Part shown: positions 23,751 to 35,649 of the stretch, one piece after another
Position numbering within the stretch: the stretch's first letter is position 1
How the letters are laid out: the number at the start of each line of letters is the position of its first letter
Assembly (NCBI GenBank): GCA_013398175.1
Contig: VZRZ01008565.1
Location: forward strand, 647,267 to 711,266
Direction: 5' to 3'
Origin: Climacteris rufus
Taxonomy: Eukaryota; Chordata; Aves; Passeriformes; Climacteridae
DNA length: 64,000 nt
Translations under genes and position numbers: made by a program
Notes under the pieces: generated by a model
Database searches by the model: none
What the model saw: only the letters and a program-made list of their open reading frames with translations
What the model was told of the DNA's origin: nothing

Positions 23751-26184
23751 ACATGGCAGGAATGGCCAGAACACACCAGGCTCAGGCTGGGCCACTGGCC
23801 ATTGCCATGGGGCACAGCTGTGCCCAAGGGGCCTAAAAATCCAGTCCCAAGTGCTGACTGGAACAGGGTCTGGGACAAAATGTGGTGAGGGGCACACTGC
23901 TGAGATCACCTGTTGATTTTAAGGCCAGGAGGTGCTGATCTCTGACCTATCCATCTGGTTCCTGGCAAAATACCCTCCATGGAAAACCAATGACATCTGC
24001 TGGAGCATCTCTTTTACATAGGTACCCCACCGCCACCGGAAGGGTTTCCAGCTGGAGACAACTGACTGCATCTCCTGCTGATCTGTTCCAGAATCCAGAG
24101 ATTTCTGCTGCAAAGAAGAAGAGGAAATACATAAAGAAAAAGCCTCCTTCTCCCACACAGGTCTCTTATCTTCAACTTGCATAGGTGGGTCCCATTCTGG
24201 CACCACCGAGGAAGGAGCCCTCAGATGTCAGGTCCTTCTCTCACACCTTCCACACCTCAGGGACCAGCTCTGCCTATTCCAGCACTTTCCACGGAACCAC
24301 TCCAGGGCACAGCACTATCACATTTCACAGCGGTGCAGATTTTCCAGCCCCCAGCTCTGCCTTGATTGGTGACATTAATTGAAATGGCTGCAGAAGTGCC
24401 AGGGCTGGGATCCAGCTCCGTGACCCGCTCCCAGTGCAGGCTCCCACGTGGCTGGTGCAGCCCCTCTGGCTCCCAGCCTGCTGCAGAGGGGTTCCTCCTT
24501 CCTCCTGAAGGTTCTCCCCCTCCTTCCCGTTTCCTCCACCCTGCCACCACACATGGAAGACCAGGGGAACTGACAGGCAGGAGCAGGCACACGGATGTCT
24601 TGTCCAGTGTCCAATTTGGGGACGTGCCAGGCTGAAGTGTAAGATTCCTACCGACAGCACATATGCAAATCAGGGCTCCTTCTGCAGTTTTTAATAACCC
24701 AAAACTGATTTAACTCTTCAAACACAAAGACCAAAATCCCTTTCAAAACGTGTGTTACTGTTCCAAAAATTCTGGCTACTTTTGATATGCAAATACCAAC
24801 CCAGCCTCCTTAGAAAACTTGCCAAGTGCTTGATTTCATTTTCTTAATTTCACCCGGTAGCACGGAGCTGCACAGAAGATGCAAAGTGTTTCTTTTAGCA
24901 GTTCCTAATTAATTCAACGCCCGGTCCCTTCTGTGTGGTGTTTTCCAGCCCCCTCCTTTTCACCCTGGTCAGTTGTTGGAGGCATCTGAGGTATCCATGA
25001 AAACTAATGGGGCAGGAAAGTCACTGTGATGACTCTTCAATTAGCTGGACAAGGATGTGCAGCGTCACGGAAAAATGTTTCTTCTGCTAATGAGAACTAA
25101 CGATCCCGTACCTGGGGGATGCTGCACTCTGATCAAAAGAGCCCAATCAAAACCTCTACAAATTTCTGATTAAACCAGACAAAAGAGGGGAGAAAGGCAC
25201 CAAGTCAGATGCTGAATAGATAATAAAATCCACTTCCACTTTTCCTTCCCAGAAAATGGTAAATCTAATGGGCATGACTAAGCAGCTGTGAGGGAAGACG
25301 TGAACAAATTTGTAAAGCAAAGGGGAGTTTAAAGTTCATCTCATTTTCCCCTTCTGCAACATTGTCTGCAATCATATTATGATTTAAAGGCCACCTTTCC
25401 CCTAGTGGGAAGCGGGTGAGAAGGGTATGATTCAATTTTGCATGCCAAATATGATGGGAGAAGGAGAAAGGCCAGGAGGCACAGGCAGAACAGCCACATC
25501 CCCTTGGCACTGTTAAATGTGTGTTGCTTTTTCCAGTTCCTCAAGGTACAGGGGGGAAAATATAATAATGGCACAGTGGCATTTTCTGTCTTGGTTAGTA
25601 CATGGAAAAACTGCACCTTTCACTACTGGGAATGAAGCCAGAACAAATCCTGATTCAACCAACACCAACCTTGGGAGACCCTGGTCCACCTTGAGAAACC
25701 CCCTGGAAGCCAAATGACAACCCTGCCCTTTTCCAGGAGCTGTCACCGTTCCCTGCTGCATTTCCAGCCCAACAGAAAATGCTCCTGCTGCTGTTGGCTT
25801 ACACCTTCCTCACTTGCCAGCAGGGTTAATCTCAGCTCTGTGTCACAGCTTCCCGGGGCGGCAGCTGGGCTGTTCCCATTTGAGGCAACAAGAAAGGATT
25901 ATCCCAGAGGCTGTAGAGGAACGATGCAAAGTAGCATCTACCTCTGGCTAGGCATGCTCTGCCTGCCCCTCCTGGCCCCTAATTTCTTGGTAGATAACAT
26001 TTTTCCCCAAAATATGTCCGATTCCAAAGGCTTCACATCAGTAAATGTCCATGCTGGCATTGAACCACAAGAAGGGAGGCATAAATGGAGGAAAGGCATT
26101 GTTTGCAGGAAGGGGAAGTGCTAATGAAAGAGATTGAAGAGACAGGTGGCCCATTTAAGAACAGAGCACATCTGGATGCCAGGA
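23751..26184. other. Non-coding sequence with octamer-containing AT-rich region
   Basis: Unique sequence with no recognisable gene. The section 24640-25420 is AT-rich and motif-dense (see its own entry). Frames around 24257-24660 overlap on both strands and were not recognised. Confidence 0.45.
24640..25420. promoter_or_regulatory. Candidate regulatory region with two POU octamers
   Basis: Two exact ATGCAAAT octamers, the POU/Oct consensus, occur at 24663-24670 and 24787-24794. They lie in AT-rich, CpG-poor unique sequence that also holds TTAATTAATTC-type homeodomain sites near 24900. Conservation is not testable here, so the regulatory role is inference. Confidence 0.3.
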
Positions 26185-26514
26185 GGTCTCTACAGCTGCC
26201 TGACAGGAGGGTGGAGCCAGGTGGGGGTCAGGCACTGCTCCCAGGGAACAAGGGACAGGACAAGGGGAAACGACCTTGAGCTGCACCAGGGGAGGTTCAG
26301 GCTGGATACTGGGAGGAATTTCTACATGGAAAGGGTGGTCAGGCATTGGCAGGGGCTGCCCAGGGAGGTGGTGTAGTCCCCATCCCTGGAGACGTCCAAG
26401 GAACGACTGGACGTGGCACTCTGGTGGCTCTGGGCCGGTGACAAGGTGGAGATAAAAGGTTGAACTCGATGATCCTGGAGGTCTTTTCCAGCCTCAGTGA
26501 TCCTGTGTTTCTGT
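26185..26514 (+). mobile_element. CR1 LINE 3' fragment
   Basis: About 330 bp. It begins in the stretch encoding the last part of the CR1 reading frame (GGGTGGAGCCAGGTGGGGGT, then the ACAAGGGGAAACG block). It continues through CAGGGGAGGTTCAGGCTGG, the CCATCCCTGGAG block and GAACTCGATGATCCTGGAGG, to a degraded tail TCAGTGATCCTGTG. 5'-truncated, plus strand. Confidence 0.93.
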
Positions 26515-29500
26515 CTGGACAGCCTCTGTCACTGCCCTCCTGCAAGTCCACAGGCAAGCCCCTTTGCTTGGTTCCCCTCCTGTGGTGGATTCACCTTATC
26601 AGCAGCGTGGCCCTAGACAGGGATGTCTCATCATGCCAAGCCCAGCCCAGGCTGTGCAGATGTGCAGTGGTCAGAATTCCCAGTTCCCACCATCCTGGGG
26701 GGCTCTACCCCAGGGAATGCTCGGAGGAGTCACCGCTGCCCTGCCAAGAGGGCAACCCCAGCATGAGAAAGAGCAGCTCATGCTGCCTGGTTCCTCACAC
26801 CTGCATCCCCCAGCTCAATAAAACATCATAAAACAGAGAAGTTTCAGGATAAGCACAAATAGATCAATAGCATTAGAGCTGCTCTTAATAGCTGCCTCAG
26901 GCTTTTCATGCGACGCCTTCGAAAATGTCCAGTAGTGAGTAATTAATGACCAAACCAAGTAATTGCTTTCTTGATTTTTCTCAAAACTAGAATCCACCAA
27001 AAGAACTTAGAGCTTTACTGGTGCTACACAGTAAATTAATTCAGTAAGTGCTGATATTACAAGTCTGGGCTGCCTGTTACAAAAACACAGCAGTGCTGTG
27101 GAGTCTGGCTTTCCTTGCTGTCGGAGGTAACCCTTTACAGGCTGCTCCAGCTGCCTGCCAGAAAGCAGCTCAACCCTTCCTCTTCTGCACATCAACCTGC
27201 TCAGATTTTGCTCTTGGGGGAGTAGCTTTTCTTAGAGGAGATGCCAGGAGCTCAGCGTTGCTGTGCCAGCAGCTCACAAACAGGGATTAAGGCAAATTCT
27301 CCCCTTGCACCTTTCCCATCACGGTGAACAAGTGGGAGTGGAAAAAGGGGGCTTCACTGAAGGCACACAAAAGCTGGAAGTGGGACCACAGTGACTGTCA
27401 GACACCTTTGAAATGCTTTCAACATGTCCATCAAGCCAGGCAGGATGCTTCCCATGCACCTGGCAACTCCAGCCTAATCCAGGGACTTTTAACCCTTGAG
27501 GAGAGCTAAGAGAGAAACCAAAGGGGGTGACAAAGCAGCAGCAGATGTGGAGCACAAGGGGAGCAAAGAGAAAAAGGCAGAGATCAGAGAGCCTGTCTGT
27601 CTCTCCAGCACAACACTCTCCTGGAATAAGAGGATGGATGTGTCTCCAGTTTCTTGCCACATCTTTCTATTCCATATGCTGGATTTCTGCTGAATGACAT
27701 CTCTGAAAACAGCCTGAGGTGTCACCTCAAAGGTGATCCATCACTTGTCATCTGTGCCTGCTGATCCACTCCAGAAACCCAGGACAGACTTCTAGCAGCC
27801 CTGGCACACCCTGCACACAGCTGAAAGCAAACTCTGCAGGGTACTGCCAACAAGGCCGTCTTTGCTCTTTCATGGATTTACACGGCTTCAGCCACCAACT
27901 ACCCCCACGCCATGGGAGGAATTGCATATAGAGCTCCTCACAGGCGGTGAACAGAGGCATGAACCCCAGCCTGCACTCACACTGCCTGCCTGGGATGCTC
28001 ACACAACCTTAGGCACCCAAAGAGGAGGAGGATGATGAGCAATTCAAGACACCCATCACCCATGGCACAGCCTGGAGAGAAACACACATAAAACCACAGG
28101 TCCTAAGGGGGAGGAGGGATGCCAGTCCAGATCTTCCAGGACCTCTGGCCTGTCTCACTTGGCCTGCCCTTGTCACCACAAGGCATCTCAGACACCATAT
28201 CAGAGGAGAAGCTGCCTGAACAGCCCTACATTTCCATCATCTGAAGCACAAGACACTCATAAAATGTGTGTTATGATTACCTGTGTGTGTGTGTGTGTGT
28301 GTGTGTGCCCGCATGAGAGAGAACACGAGGCAATGAGCAAATTACTGAAGTAATCCCCCATCCCCACAGTAATGAATGATTGTTTCCCTGCTCCTGAGAG
28401 CATGGTTGTAGCCTGGGAGCTTAACATTCAATCTGACATGGACCTCCAGCACACACTGTTAATCCCTCTAAGCACAGTGACAGCTCCCAACAACCCCCTC
28501 AAGCAGAGGAAGCGCCACGTTTCTTCCCCATCTTTCCATTACCATATTTTTAATTGGCTGTGAATATCCTTTTGCTTTTGTCAAAACAAGTTCTGCTAAA
28601 CCACCGCTTTGGGTATGAACGGGGGAGCCAGGAATCGTTAGAGAAGCCAAGAAAATCCCTCTGTAAATGAAGATTTGTGCCGAGGGAGGCACAGCCAGGA
28701 GGAGCAGGAGCAGGGTCGGCTCATCCCTGTCTGCCTCACAGTCCCAGGACTGCAAGAGTCCACCCAGAAGTTCAGAGATCAACAGCTGAGAGAGACAGAA
28801 CTTGGAGCCAATAGCCAGCACCACAGAGAAATCAATTTTAAGAACATGAGAAACAGAAGGCCCTGGAAGGGAGATTCTGTCAAAAGGAACGTGGCAAGAG
28901 GAGAAGGAAGCAAAGGGAAATAGCACACAAATCATGCTCATGCACACAAGCACCTGACATGAGTTAGAGGTTTTCCCCTTGTTTCCTCTATCCACCTCTC
29001 AAAGGAAAATGAGGTCTTGACAAAGCCTAAACTTTATGAAAAATCTTCCAATTTTCTGTTTCTTGCTTTTGGTTTTAAAGAAAATTCTTTTCTTTTTGAC
29101 AAAGAGAAAAAGGCTTAGCTCTTTTTTCTAAAGAAAAACACTTTTCAGAAGGATGTCATGGGAAAAAAACCAAGCTGAAGCTGCTGGCCAAGCAGGGAGG
29201 CAGGTTTCTACCCAGCACTGTGTTTTGTGTGTCCTGGATCTCCAAGGCTGGCTGCTGAGTGTGTCCAGCAGGAAGTGTGGATACAGCCCTGAGCAATCTC
29301 ACTGCATCCACCTTCACAACCAAGGTCAGTAAGGAAAAATCCACTGGCTCTTGCAGGCAGGAAGGCTGGGCCAGGGGGAGAAATTGTTCAAATGCTCTCC
29401 CAGCAGCAAGCACACAGCAAATCCCACTGCAGTAGATGACAAGTGGCATATGGAAACCTCTCCCGTGCCTGAGCATCCCACTGAGCCTTTGTCCTTGGGA

Positions 29501-29880
29501 TGGGGCACAGAGGAGATGCAGTCAGGCTAAACAGGCTCATGGCCCTTTGGGAAGAGCCAAGGTGGGGAGGTCAGAGCTCCCAGGACAGACAGCATTGGGT
29601 CACATCTTTGTTTGGTTTCCATCCTTAACACATCGACCAAAAATCACCCTTAGCCTCCACAAAAAGCCCAGCACACTCCCCAGGGACTCAGGGGAAGCTA
29701 CAGCCCTGATTTATTTCCTGCTCTGCTGGAGGCTCCGTGGGGCAGCAGGGGCTCTTAGGTCAGGTCACAGCCACTGCTGAGAAGGGGCAGCTCCAGGAAA
29801 ACCAATCCTGACTTCAGTCACACACTGAAATGGGGGGAAAACACCCGTGGAAAGAACCTGGCAGTGCAAGGGGAAGGATT
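26515..29880. other. Non-coding sequence with TG microsatellite
   Basis: Unique sequence. An AT-rich, motif-dense patch is at about 26820-27060, a TG microsatellite at 28282, and A/T-rich sequence with TTTTCTTT runs at about 29030-29140. No gene was seen; the 175-codon minus frame at 28468-28995 has no recognisable domain. Confidence 0.45.
28282..28307. repeat. (TG)13 microsatellite
   Basis: Thirteen uninterrupted TG dinucleotides, long enough to be length-polymorphic. Confidence 0.97.
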
Positions 29881-30028
29881 CAAAGCCAGGTTGGGTGGGT
29901 GGACTTTGGGCAATCCTGTCTAATGGAAGTTGTTCCTGCCCCTCCCCATCCAACCCCATCCCTACAGGGGAGTTAATACTACATGATCTGTAAAGTCCCT
30001 TCCAACCCCAGCTATCTTATGATTATCA
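29881..30028 (+). mobile_element. CR1 LINE 3' fragment, diverged
   Basis: Matches the CR1 3' end: GCCAGGTTGGGTGGGTGGAC, a TCTAATGGAAGTTGTTCCTGCC segment, and TAAAGTCCCTTCCAACCCC, ending with a decayed tail TTATGATTATCA. A small insertion or duplication interrupts the middle near 29945. 5'-truncated. Confidence 0.85.
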
Positions 30029-32279
30029 TCAAGCACACATTTCCAGAAGCTTCAATGTGTCAGTTGCAAGTCCAGGGAGGGCTGGCTTTGCTGTTTTCAA
30101 GTGGCTCTTTTTCTGTTCTTGCTTTAGTACAAAATGAGTTGTAAATAAATCAGCGATGTACAGGATGCGTACGAATGGAGCAGCAGGGCCGCTCCACAAA
30201 GACCTAGAATAGCTCCATCTCCTCAGGGATATGGGAAACAAGCTGCTCTGCCAGCCTGCTCCATCAGGGTAATTTCCCTGCCCTTTTATTCCAACAGGCA
30301 GCCCCCACGCTCATTTGTGGATCACACAACAGGGGCTGTACACACTAATCTGGGCTTGGAGAGTACTCAGTATCCCTGTCCTGGAACTAGGCAGGAATAT
30401 AGGACAGATCCAAGGATGTGATCCATGGCAAAGTGGGGTTCCCAGCTCCGTGGGGCTCCCCCATCCCAGCAGCTGCAGTGCGCCAGCACGCTCACAGGAG
30501 AGCTATAAAATATGTAGATAATCCTCCTAATGTCCCCAGCTTTTAAGGGTTGATTAGTGCTGCTTCCAATAGAGCTGGGCCAGGGACTAAAGTGGCACGA
30601 GACAGCTGGCCCAGGATTTTAGTGCAGGTGTCAAAGGAGATGCTGCCAGCACAGAGACAAGGCTCCATCCTCCTCCCTCATCTCTTGGCTTCAACCCCAA
30701 GCCCTCAGCAGAGCTGAGGGCCGTTCACACACTGGAGACACAAATCCTTGCCCTGCAGACCAGCTCCCGACCTCCTCCCACACTCAACAGAGGCCTGATA
30801 AGGCTATTTTGTGGGAGGGCAAGTTAAACAGCCAAAAATCTGAGCAGCTCCTATGAGGTCATGCAGGTGAGACCCCATATTTGTCACCCCTATATGTGGA
30901 GGGCAGCCCTGCCAGCCTGACCCTGTGGCTCAGCTTAGGGTAAGTCACACCTTGCTCGTGCCTGCTCGGGGACCAGTGAGTGTTTCTGAGCACCAGATCT
31001 GGGCCTCGGGGTGCAGAGCTACACATGCTGGTGTTTTTCCCTCCAGATAAGCCTAGAAAGAGAGCAAATCACACAGGGCAAGGAGGACAACCAAACCTTC
31101 CCAGAGACTGCTGCAGAGCACACGTCCACCTTTCACCAGAGAGAAAATGAGTATAGAAATGGAGAACAGAAATTGGGTATGGAAAACTTCCCAGCATAGC
31201 ACAGAGTATACTTGCCATCAGCTGCCATATCACCCAGACAAAGCTCCTAATCCAGGCTGCCAACCCCAGAATGAGAACAGGTAAACCAGCACGTTAGTGG
31301 AGAGAAAAATGCCGGATCTGCCCCTTTGCAGGGTTCCCTGGAATAAGGACATGACTTCATCAGCAGCTGCGCTACAGAGCGGACGGCGTTTGCCCTGCAG
31401 CACAGAACTCAATATCCCCTCATCGGAACTGCAGACTTATCTTTGGAGGGTCTCTCCATCCTGGGAACACGTGCAGCCGGGGCTGGCAGCCGTCCCACCC
31501 CACACCTGCCCAAACACACATCTGCTCTGCGTCACTGCAGCACAGAGCCCCAACAGGTGGGCCTGCTTTGGATCTCAGCAACTGCCTGGGGAGGATTTCC
31601 CCTCTGGGAGCCCCTTCTGCCCCCCATGGAAAGCCACAGACCTGTACTGCTTGCACCTTCTGGGATGCCCCTCTTGGAATAACAATGGGAGTTTGGAATG
31701 ACAAGAAGTTCATGCTTGAGGTTCCCAGTCAAGATTTTTTTGACCAAATCCAAGGCTCAGCTTCTAATTCTGACAGTTCAAGTCCTTGGAAATTTAATCC
31801 CTCCATTGAAGCTGAACACAGAGAAAAAGCAGCCAAACACACTAACCTGGAATTTCAGAGTGAGGGAAGCAAATACTTCCTACACTCCTAATGGAGCCAT
31901 ATCCTGATCCCACAGAACTGCTGAGCACAGCCCACCCCTGCTTTGGCCACCACTGACCAGGAGCCAGTGTGCCCACACCCACACAAAGCCATTCCCAGTC
32001 TTCCCCACCACCATCCCAGTGCTGTGCCAGGAGGTGGATTCTGCATTCAAGCCCTTCCCACTCAGACAGGATCCTTCTGTGCACACCATGGCAGCTGCTG
32101 AAGCAAACCAGCCCCTGGCACACACCCCCACCCCGGGACTGCAGAAAGACCTTGTGCCTTGGAGATGTCAATGGCAGCTCTGTGATGGGCACAGCCAGAT
32201 TGCTCTGCCCCTCAGGAAGCTCAGGGTAAAACCAAAGTGCTGACATCACCCAGAATCAAAGCCAATATTTACTCAGGCT
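30029..32279. other. Unique non-coding sequence, no gene seen
   Basis: GC-moderate sequence without recognisable repeats or coding homology. Overlapping frames near 31297-31890 are open on both strands and look like chance. Confidence 0.45.
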
Positions 32280-32672
32280 GTTCTCCCTGGTATCCAGTGA
32301 TGAGGCGAGTGGGAAATGGTTCAAAACTGCACCAGGGAGGGTTTAGACTGGACATCAGGAAGCATTCCTTTACCAAGAGGGTGTTCAAACCCTGGAACAG
32401 GCTTCCTGGAGGGGTAGTTATATGACTAAAGCCTGTCAGTGTTTAAAAGACATTTGGGCAATGCCCTTAACAGAATCATGGAATGGTTTGGGGTGGAAAG
32501 GACCTTAAAGCTCATCTTGTTCCAACCCCTGCCATGGGTAGGGACACCTTCAATTAGACCACGTTCCTCCAAGCCCTGTCCAATCTGGCTGTGACTTTTG
32601 GTCAGCCCTGGAGAGGGCAGGAGGTTGGACTGGATGAACATCTTGTGTCCCTTCCAACAGGAATATTCGATC
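32280..32672 (+). mobile_element. CR1 LINE fragment, interrupted by a second CR1
   Basis: A plus-strand CR1. Its left part (32280-32470) includes CTGGTATCCAGTGATGAGG, AACTGCACCAGGGAGGG and the phrase CCTGTCAGTGTTTAAAAGAC, stopping within the conserved GCAATGCCCTTAA. Its right part resumes after a foreign insertion with ACTTTTGGTCAGCCCTGGAG, then GGTTGGACTGGATGAAC, and ends GGAATATTCGATCC. The two halves are collinear with one 3' UTR, apart from roughly a dozen bases lost at the junction. Confidence 0.9.
32471..32593 (-). mobile_element. CR1 LINE fragment nested inside another CR1
   Basis: Opposite-strand insertion of about 120 bp. It starts CAGAATCATGGAATGGTTTG and continues GGAAAGGACCTTAAAGCTCA and CCATGGGTAGGGACACC, stopping near CCAATCTGGCTG. 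It splits the plus-strand CR1 at 32280-32672, so it inserted later and belongs to a different CR1 subfamily. The right boundary is uncertain by a few bases. Confidence 0.9.
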
Positions 32673-35009
32673 CTTCACAGCCACCAGTGCTCTAAGGCTG
32701 TGAGCATTGCCAGGGATTTTAGCACAAACCCAGGAGAGGAACAGTAAATAAGGTCAGCCAAGCACAACCCAGAACATTCCAGGTCAGGTTAAGTCTGAGT
32801 AAGTACCCAAGGTCTTAGTCCCCACCTGGCCCTCCCAGGAGAGCATGCAGAGAGATGAGACGGTCCTCAGCACTCCATGTACACCAGGACTGGGGAACTT
32901 TGAACAGCACCTGGATTTACCCCAGCAAGGCTGGAGCAAGTCTGAAAATAAAGCTAAAAGCATGAGGTACAGAAGAAGAAAACTCACATTCTTTTAGCCC
33001 TACTGTAGAGATCCAGGTCTCAGAGATAGGGCTTACCCAGACAGGCCTTGAGACCTCAGTTGAGACCCCTCCAAAGGGAACAAACCTCTTGTCCTACCTG
33101 CTCTGCTGCCTCCCCTGCAGCTGAGCTCCATCCTCTCACTGCCACATGTTCTTCCATCACTTCTCCACCTTTTTGCAAGCCTAAAATACAGCTTCAGTTT
33201 TCTGCAGCTCAGAGATTTTGCTCCTGACCCTACATTTTGCATCCCCAAACTACACTCCTGCCTTGATCTCAGCTTCCCAAACCGTTTGGGAACTAGTCTG
33301 TGTTCTGAAAAGAGCAACTTTGCACCATTCACTTTCCTGAATTTATCTTTGAGTTACTTCCCTGAATTTGCTCTTCCGGGAATCAAATTCCTTCTTCTTT
33401 TCCTTCTTCCTTTGCTCAGACTACTCCAGGCTGCTGCAGAGACTGGGTCCACCACTGATGCTCTGCTCACATCCTCAAATCCCAGCAGTTAACCCCGAGG
33501 AGCCCCTTCCTGCTCTCTGAGTGCAGCACTCCTTGAAGCCAGGGCAGCCATAAAATTGATTTCTACAGTCCCTGCCTGCAAAATAAAGTGAGCCACATCT
33601 CCCCATCCTGCTTTAAGCAGCTGGCCAAGGGCTTCCCATATATAACTGATGGAGATGGGCAGTACCTGCCCACAGCCCATTTCCTCCTCGGCCATAAATC
33701 ACCACGGCTGGGAGACCCTGCAGCAATTGCCTCCTCATTTCAGGTGCTGGGAGGAATCCAGGAGATTGAGTTTGTACCAACCACTGCTGCCCCGCATTTC
33801 CCAGTCTGTGCTCACATCCCAAAAGTCCTGACCTGCCTTCCCAGCTGCTGGTTTGTAGCTGGAGATGGATCCAGCTGAAGGTTCAACCCACGGTGGCAGC
33901 TCCCCCCACCGTGTTGCAGCAAGATAAACCAAAATAAACCCAGCAAGGGTCTAATAAGGGTGCAGGGAGAGAATTCACCCCTCTGGAGACAGAGACAGGC
34001 TCACCTCCTTCCCCAAAGTGCTGGATGCTAAATCTTCCCCTATCTGCCGCGTCCATCATGCAGGCTCTGGGCTTCAGCAGCCAGAGATCTGCTTCCTATA
34101 AATTTTCTGCACAGTGCCTACAACACTTGTAGTCTCGCTAAAATAATGATTGGAGGGTGGATAGAGGAGAACAAACAGTTCAGATGAACAGTTTATCTGA
34201 TGAATTTAGCCTCTTCTCCTGTTCCTGCAATATCAGGTGGACAAATCCAATTTCCTCAAATGCATTTGTTGTTTGAGTTTATTTGACAAATATTTCCCCA
34301 AACAATTGCCTCTACATTCACTTAGCAAATATTTAAAATACAAACTGCACTGTTTAGTGAATCCCCTGGCACTGCACTAGTCCCTGGTGGAGCACAAAAG
34401 TTGGTTTTACCCCCAGTATTAGTTATTTCTGCATTTCAAATTAAATGTTTTGCCAGCTCCCATTCTTTTGCTGATAACACCAGATGATTTGGTGGTGCTT
34501 ATTAGGAAAGGAGCTGGTCAGTTGTCTCCCAATGAAATTGAGTTTTCCTGGGAAGCAATAACCCATTGAAGCAGACAGGTTTCATCAGAAACACCCCACA
34601 ATCAAATGATTTGCAGCAGCTGAAGAAAGGATGCCTGGCAAATCCAGCTCTCAGAAATCCCTGAGGGCTGCTTTCCCAGGCTCTGGCCAGTCACCTGTCA
34701 GCTCCACATCTCCAGATGGAAACTGGGAAACTTTGGCTTGTTTGTCCTTCTTTGAGCTGGGGGAGTTTTTGTGACAAGCATGAGGATGTAAAGGATCCAG
34801 AAAAAAATGTGTCCCGGGCATATTTTGCCCCAAAAGGAGGCCAAGGGAGCTGGGCTTAGGGACACCTAACAGCCTAGTTCCTGCCTGGAGTTGCCGAGAA
34901 GCTGGAGCCAGAGGTTTTCTGGGAAGAGGAAGATGGGAGACAACAGCCTGAACTGAAACAACCAGATATAAACACTGGATATTACAACAGCCCCCACAAG
35001 AATGGGCAA
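32673..35009. other. Unique non-coding sequence, AT-rich patch
   Basis: No gene recognised. The part from about 34080 to 34560 is AT-rich and motif-dense (repeated ATTTG, TTTGACAAAT and CAAATATTT). Nothing more specific can be said. Confidence 0.4.
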
Positions 35010-35158
35010 ACGTGGTACAGGTTGCCCAGGGAGCCTGTGCAGTCTCCATCCTTAGAGGTTTCTAAACCCTGGTCTGATCCCAAAACTAAGCCTGATGCAA
35101 GATGTTGGACAAAAGACCTCCTGAGTCCCTTTCCACACGAATTATTCCAGTCTGTGGC
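35010..35158 (+). mobile_element. CR1 LINE 3' fragment, diverged
   Basis: Matches the CR1 3' region: GGTTGCCCAGGGAGCCTGTG, CAGTCTCCATCCTTAGAGG, TTTCTAAACCCTGGTCTG, then a decayed GACCTCCTGAGTCCCTTTCC and a tail like GAATTATTCC. Similarity is lower than in the other copies, suggesting greater age. Confidence 0.75.
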
Positions 35159-35614
35159 CCTGGGAAACCCTGTACGAGTACAGATCATGTTAACAAAAAT
35201 GAAGGTTACACAGAGCTGGAGGGATGTAACATCATACCTTGGCTAAAGTTTACTTCTAGAATTGCCTCTTTATGGCAAGATTTGGGGGAAAATAATAATA
35301 TCCAGTTTTGGTCCAAACTGGACCAGAACCAACACTTGAAGAAATGCTGAGGAACAAACATCTGTGTTTCAGCAAACTCAGCTACAAAGACTCATCATTC
35401 CAGACCTAGGGAAAATCAGTTCCTAGGTCTCATGATTACAAAGAAGAACTCAAGTGCTTGAAGAGTTCAACCAGAACCAGAAGGCAAATAAAAAGAAATC
35501 ACAATTCATTATTCATCAAAATCTTCTCCAATCTGTTTTAAGACCATGTCAGGATATTTTAGCACTGCAGGTATCAATAGTGATAACAAAACCTGCAAAT
35601 GTGACATTGAAATT

Positions 35615-35649
35615 TGCTTTTTTTGTTGTTTTTGTTTTGTTTTGTTTTC
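35615..35649. repeat. (TTTTG)n-like low-complexity tract
   Basis: T-rich tract made of TTTTTTTG, TTG and TTTTG units. It is short and imperfect. Confidence 0.8.

Noticed and set aside
26812..26830. AATAAA as a polyadenylation signal
   Set aside because: AATAAA is frequent by chance in AT-rich DNA, and no upstream transcript was recognised.
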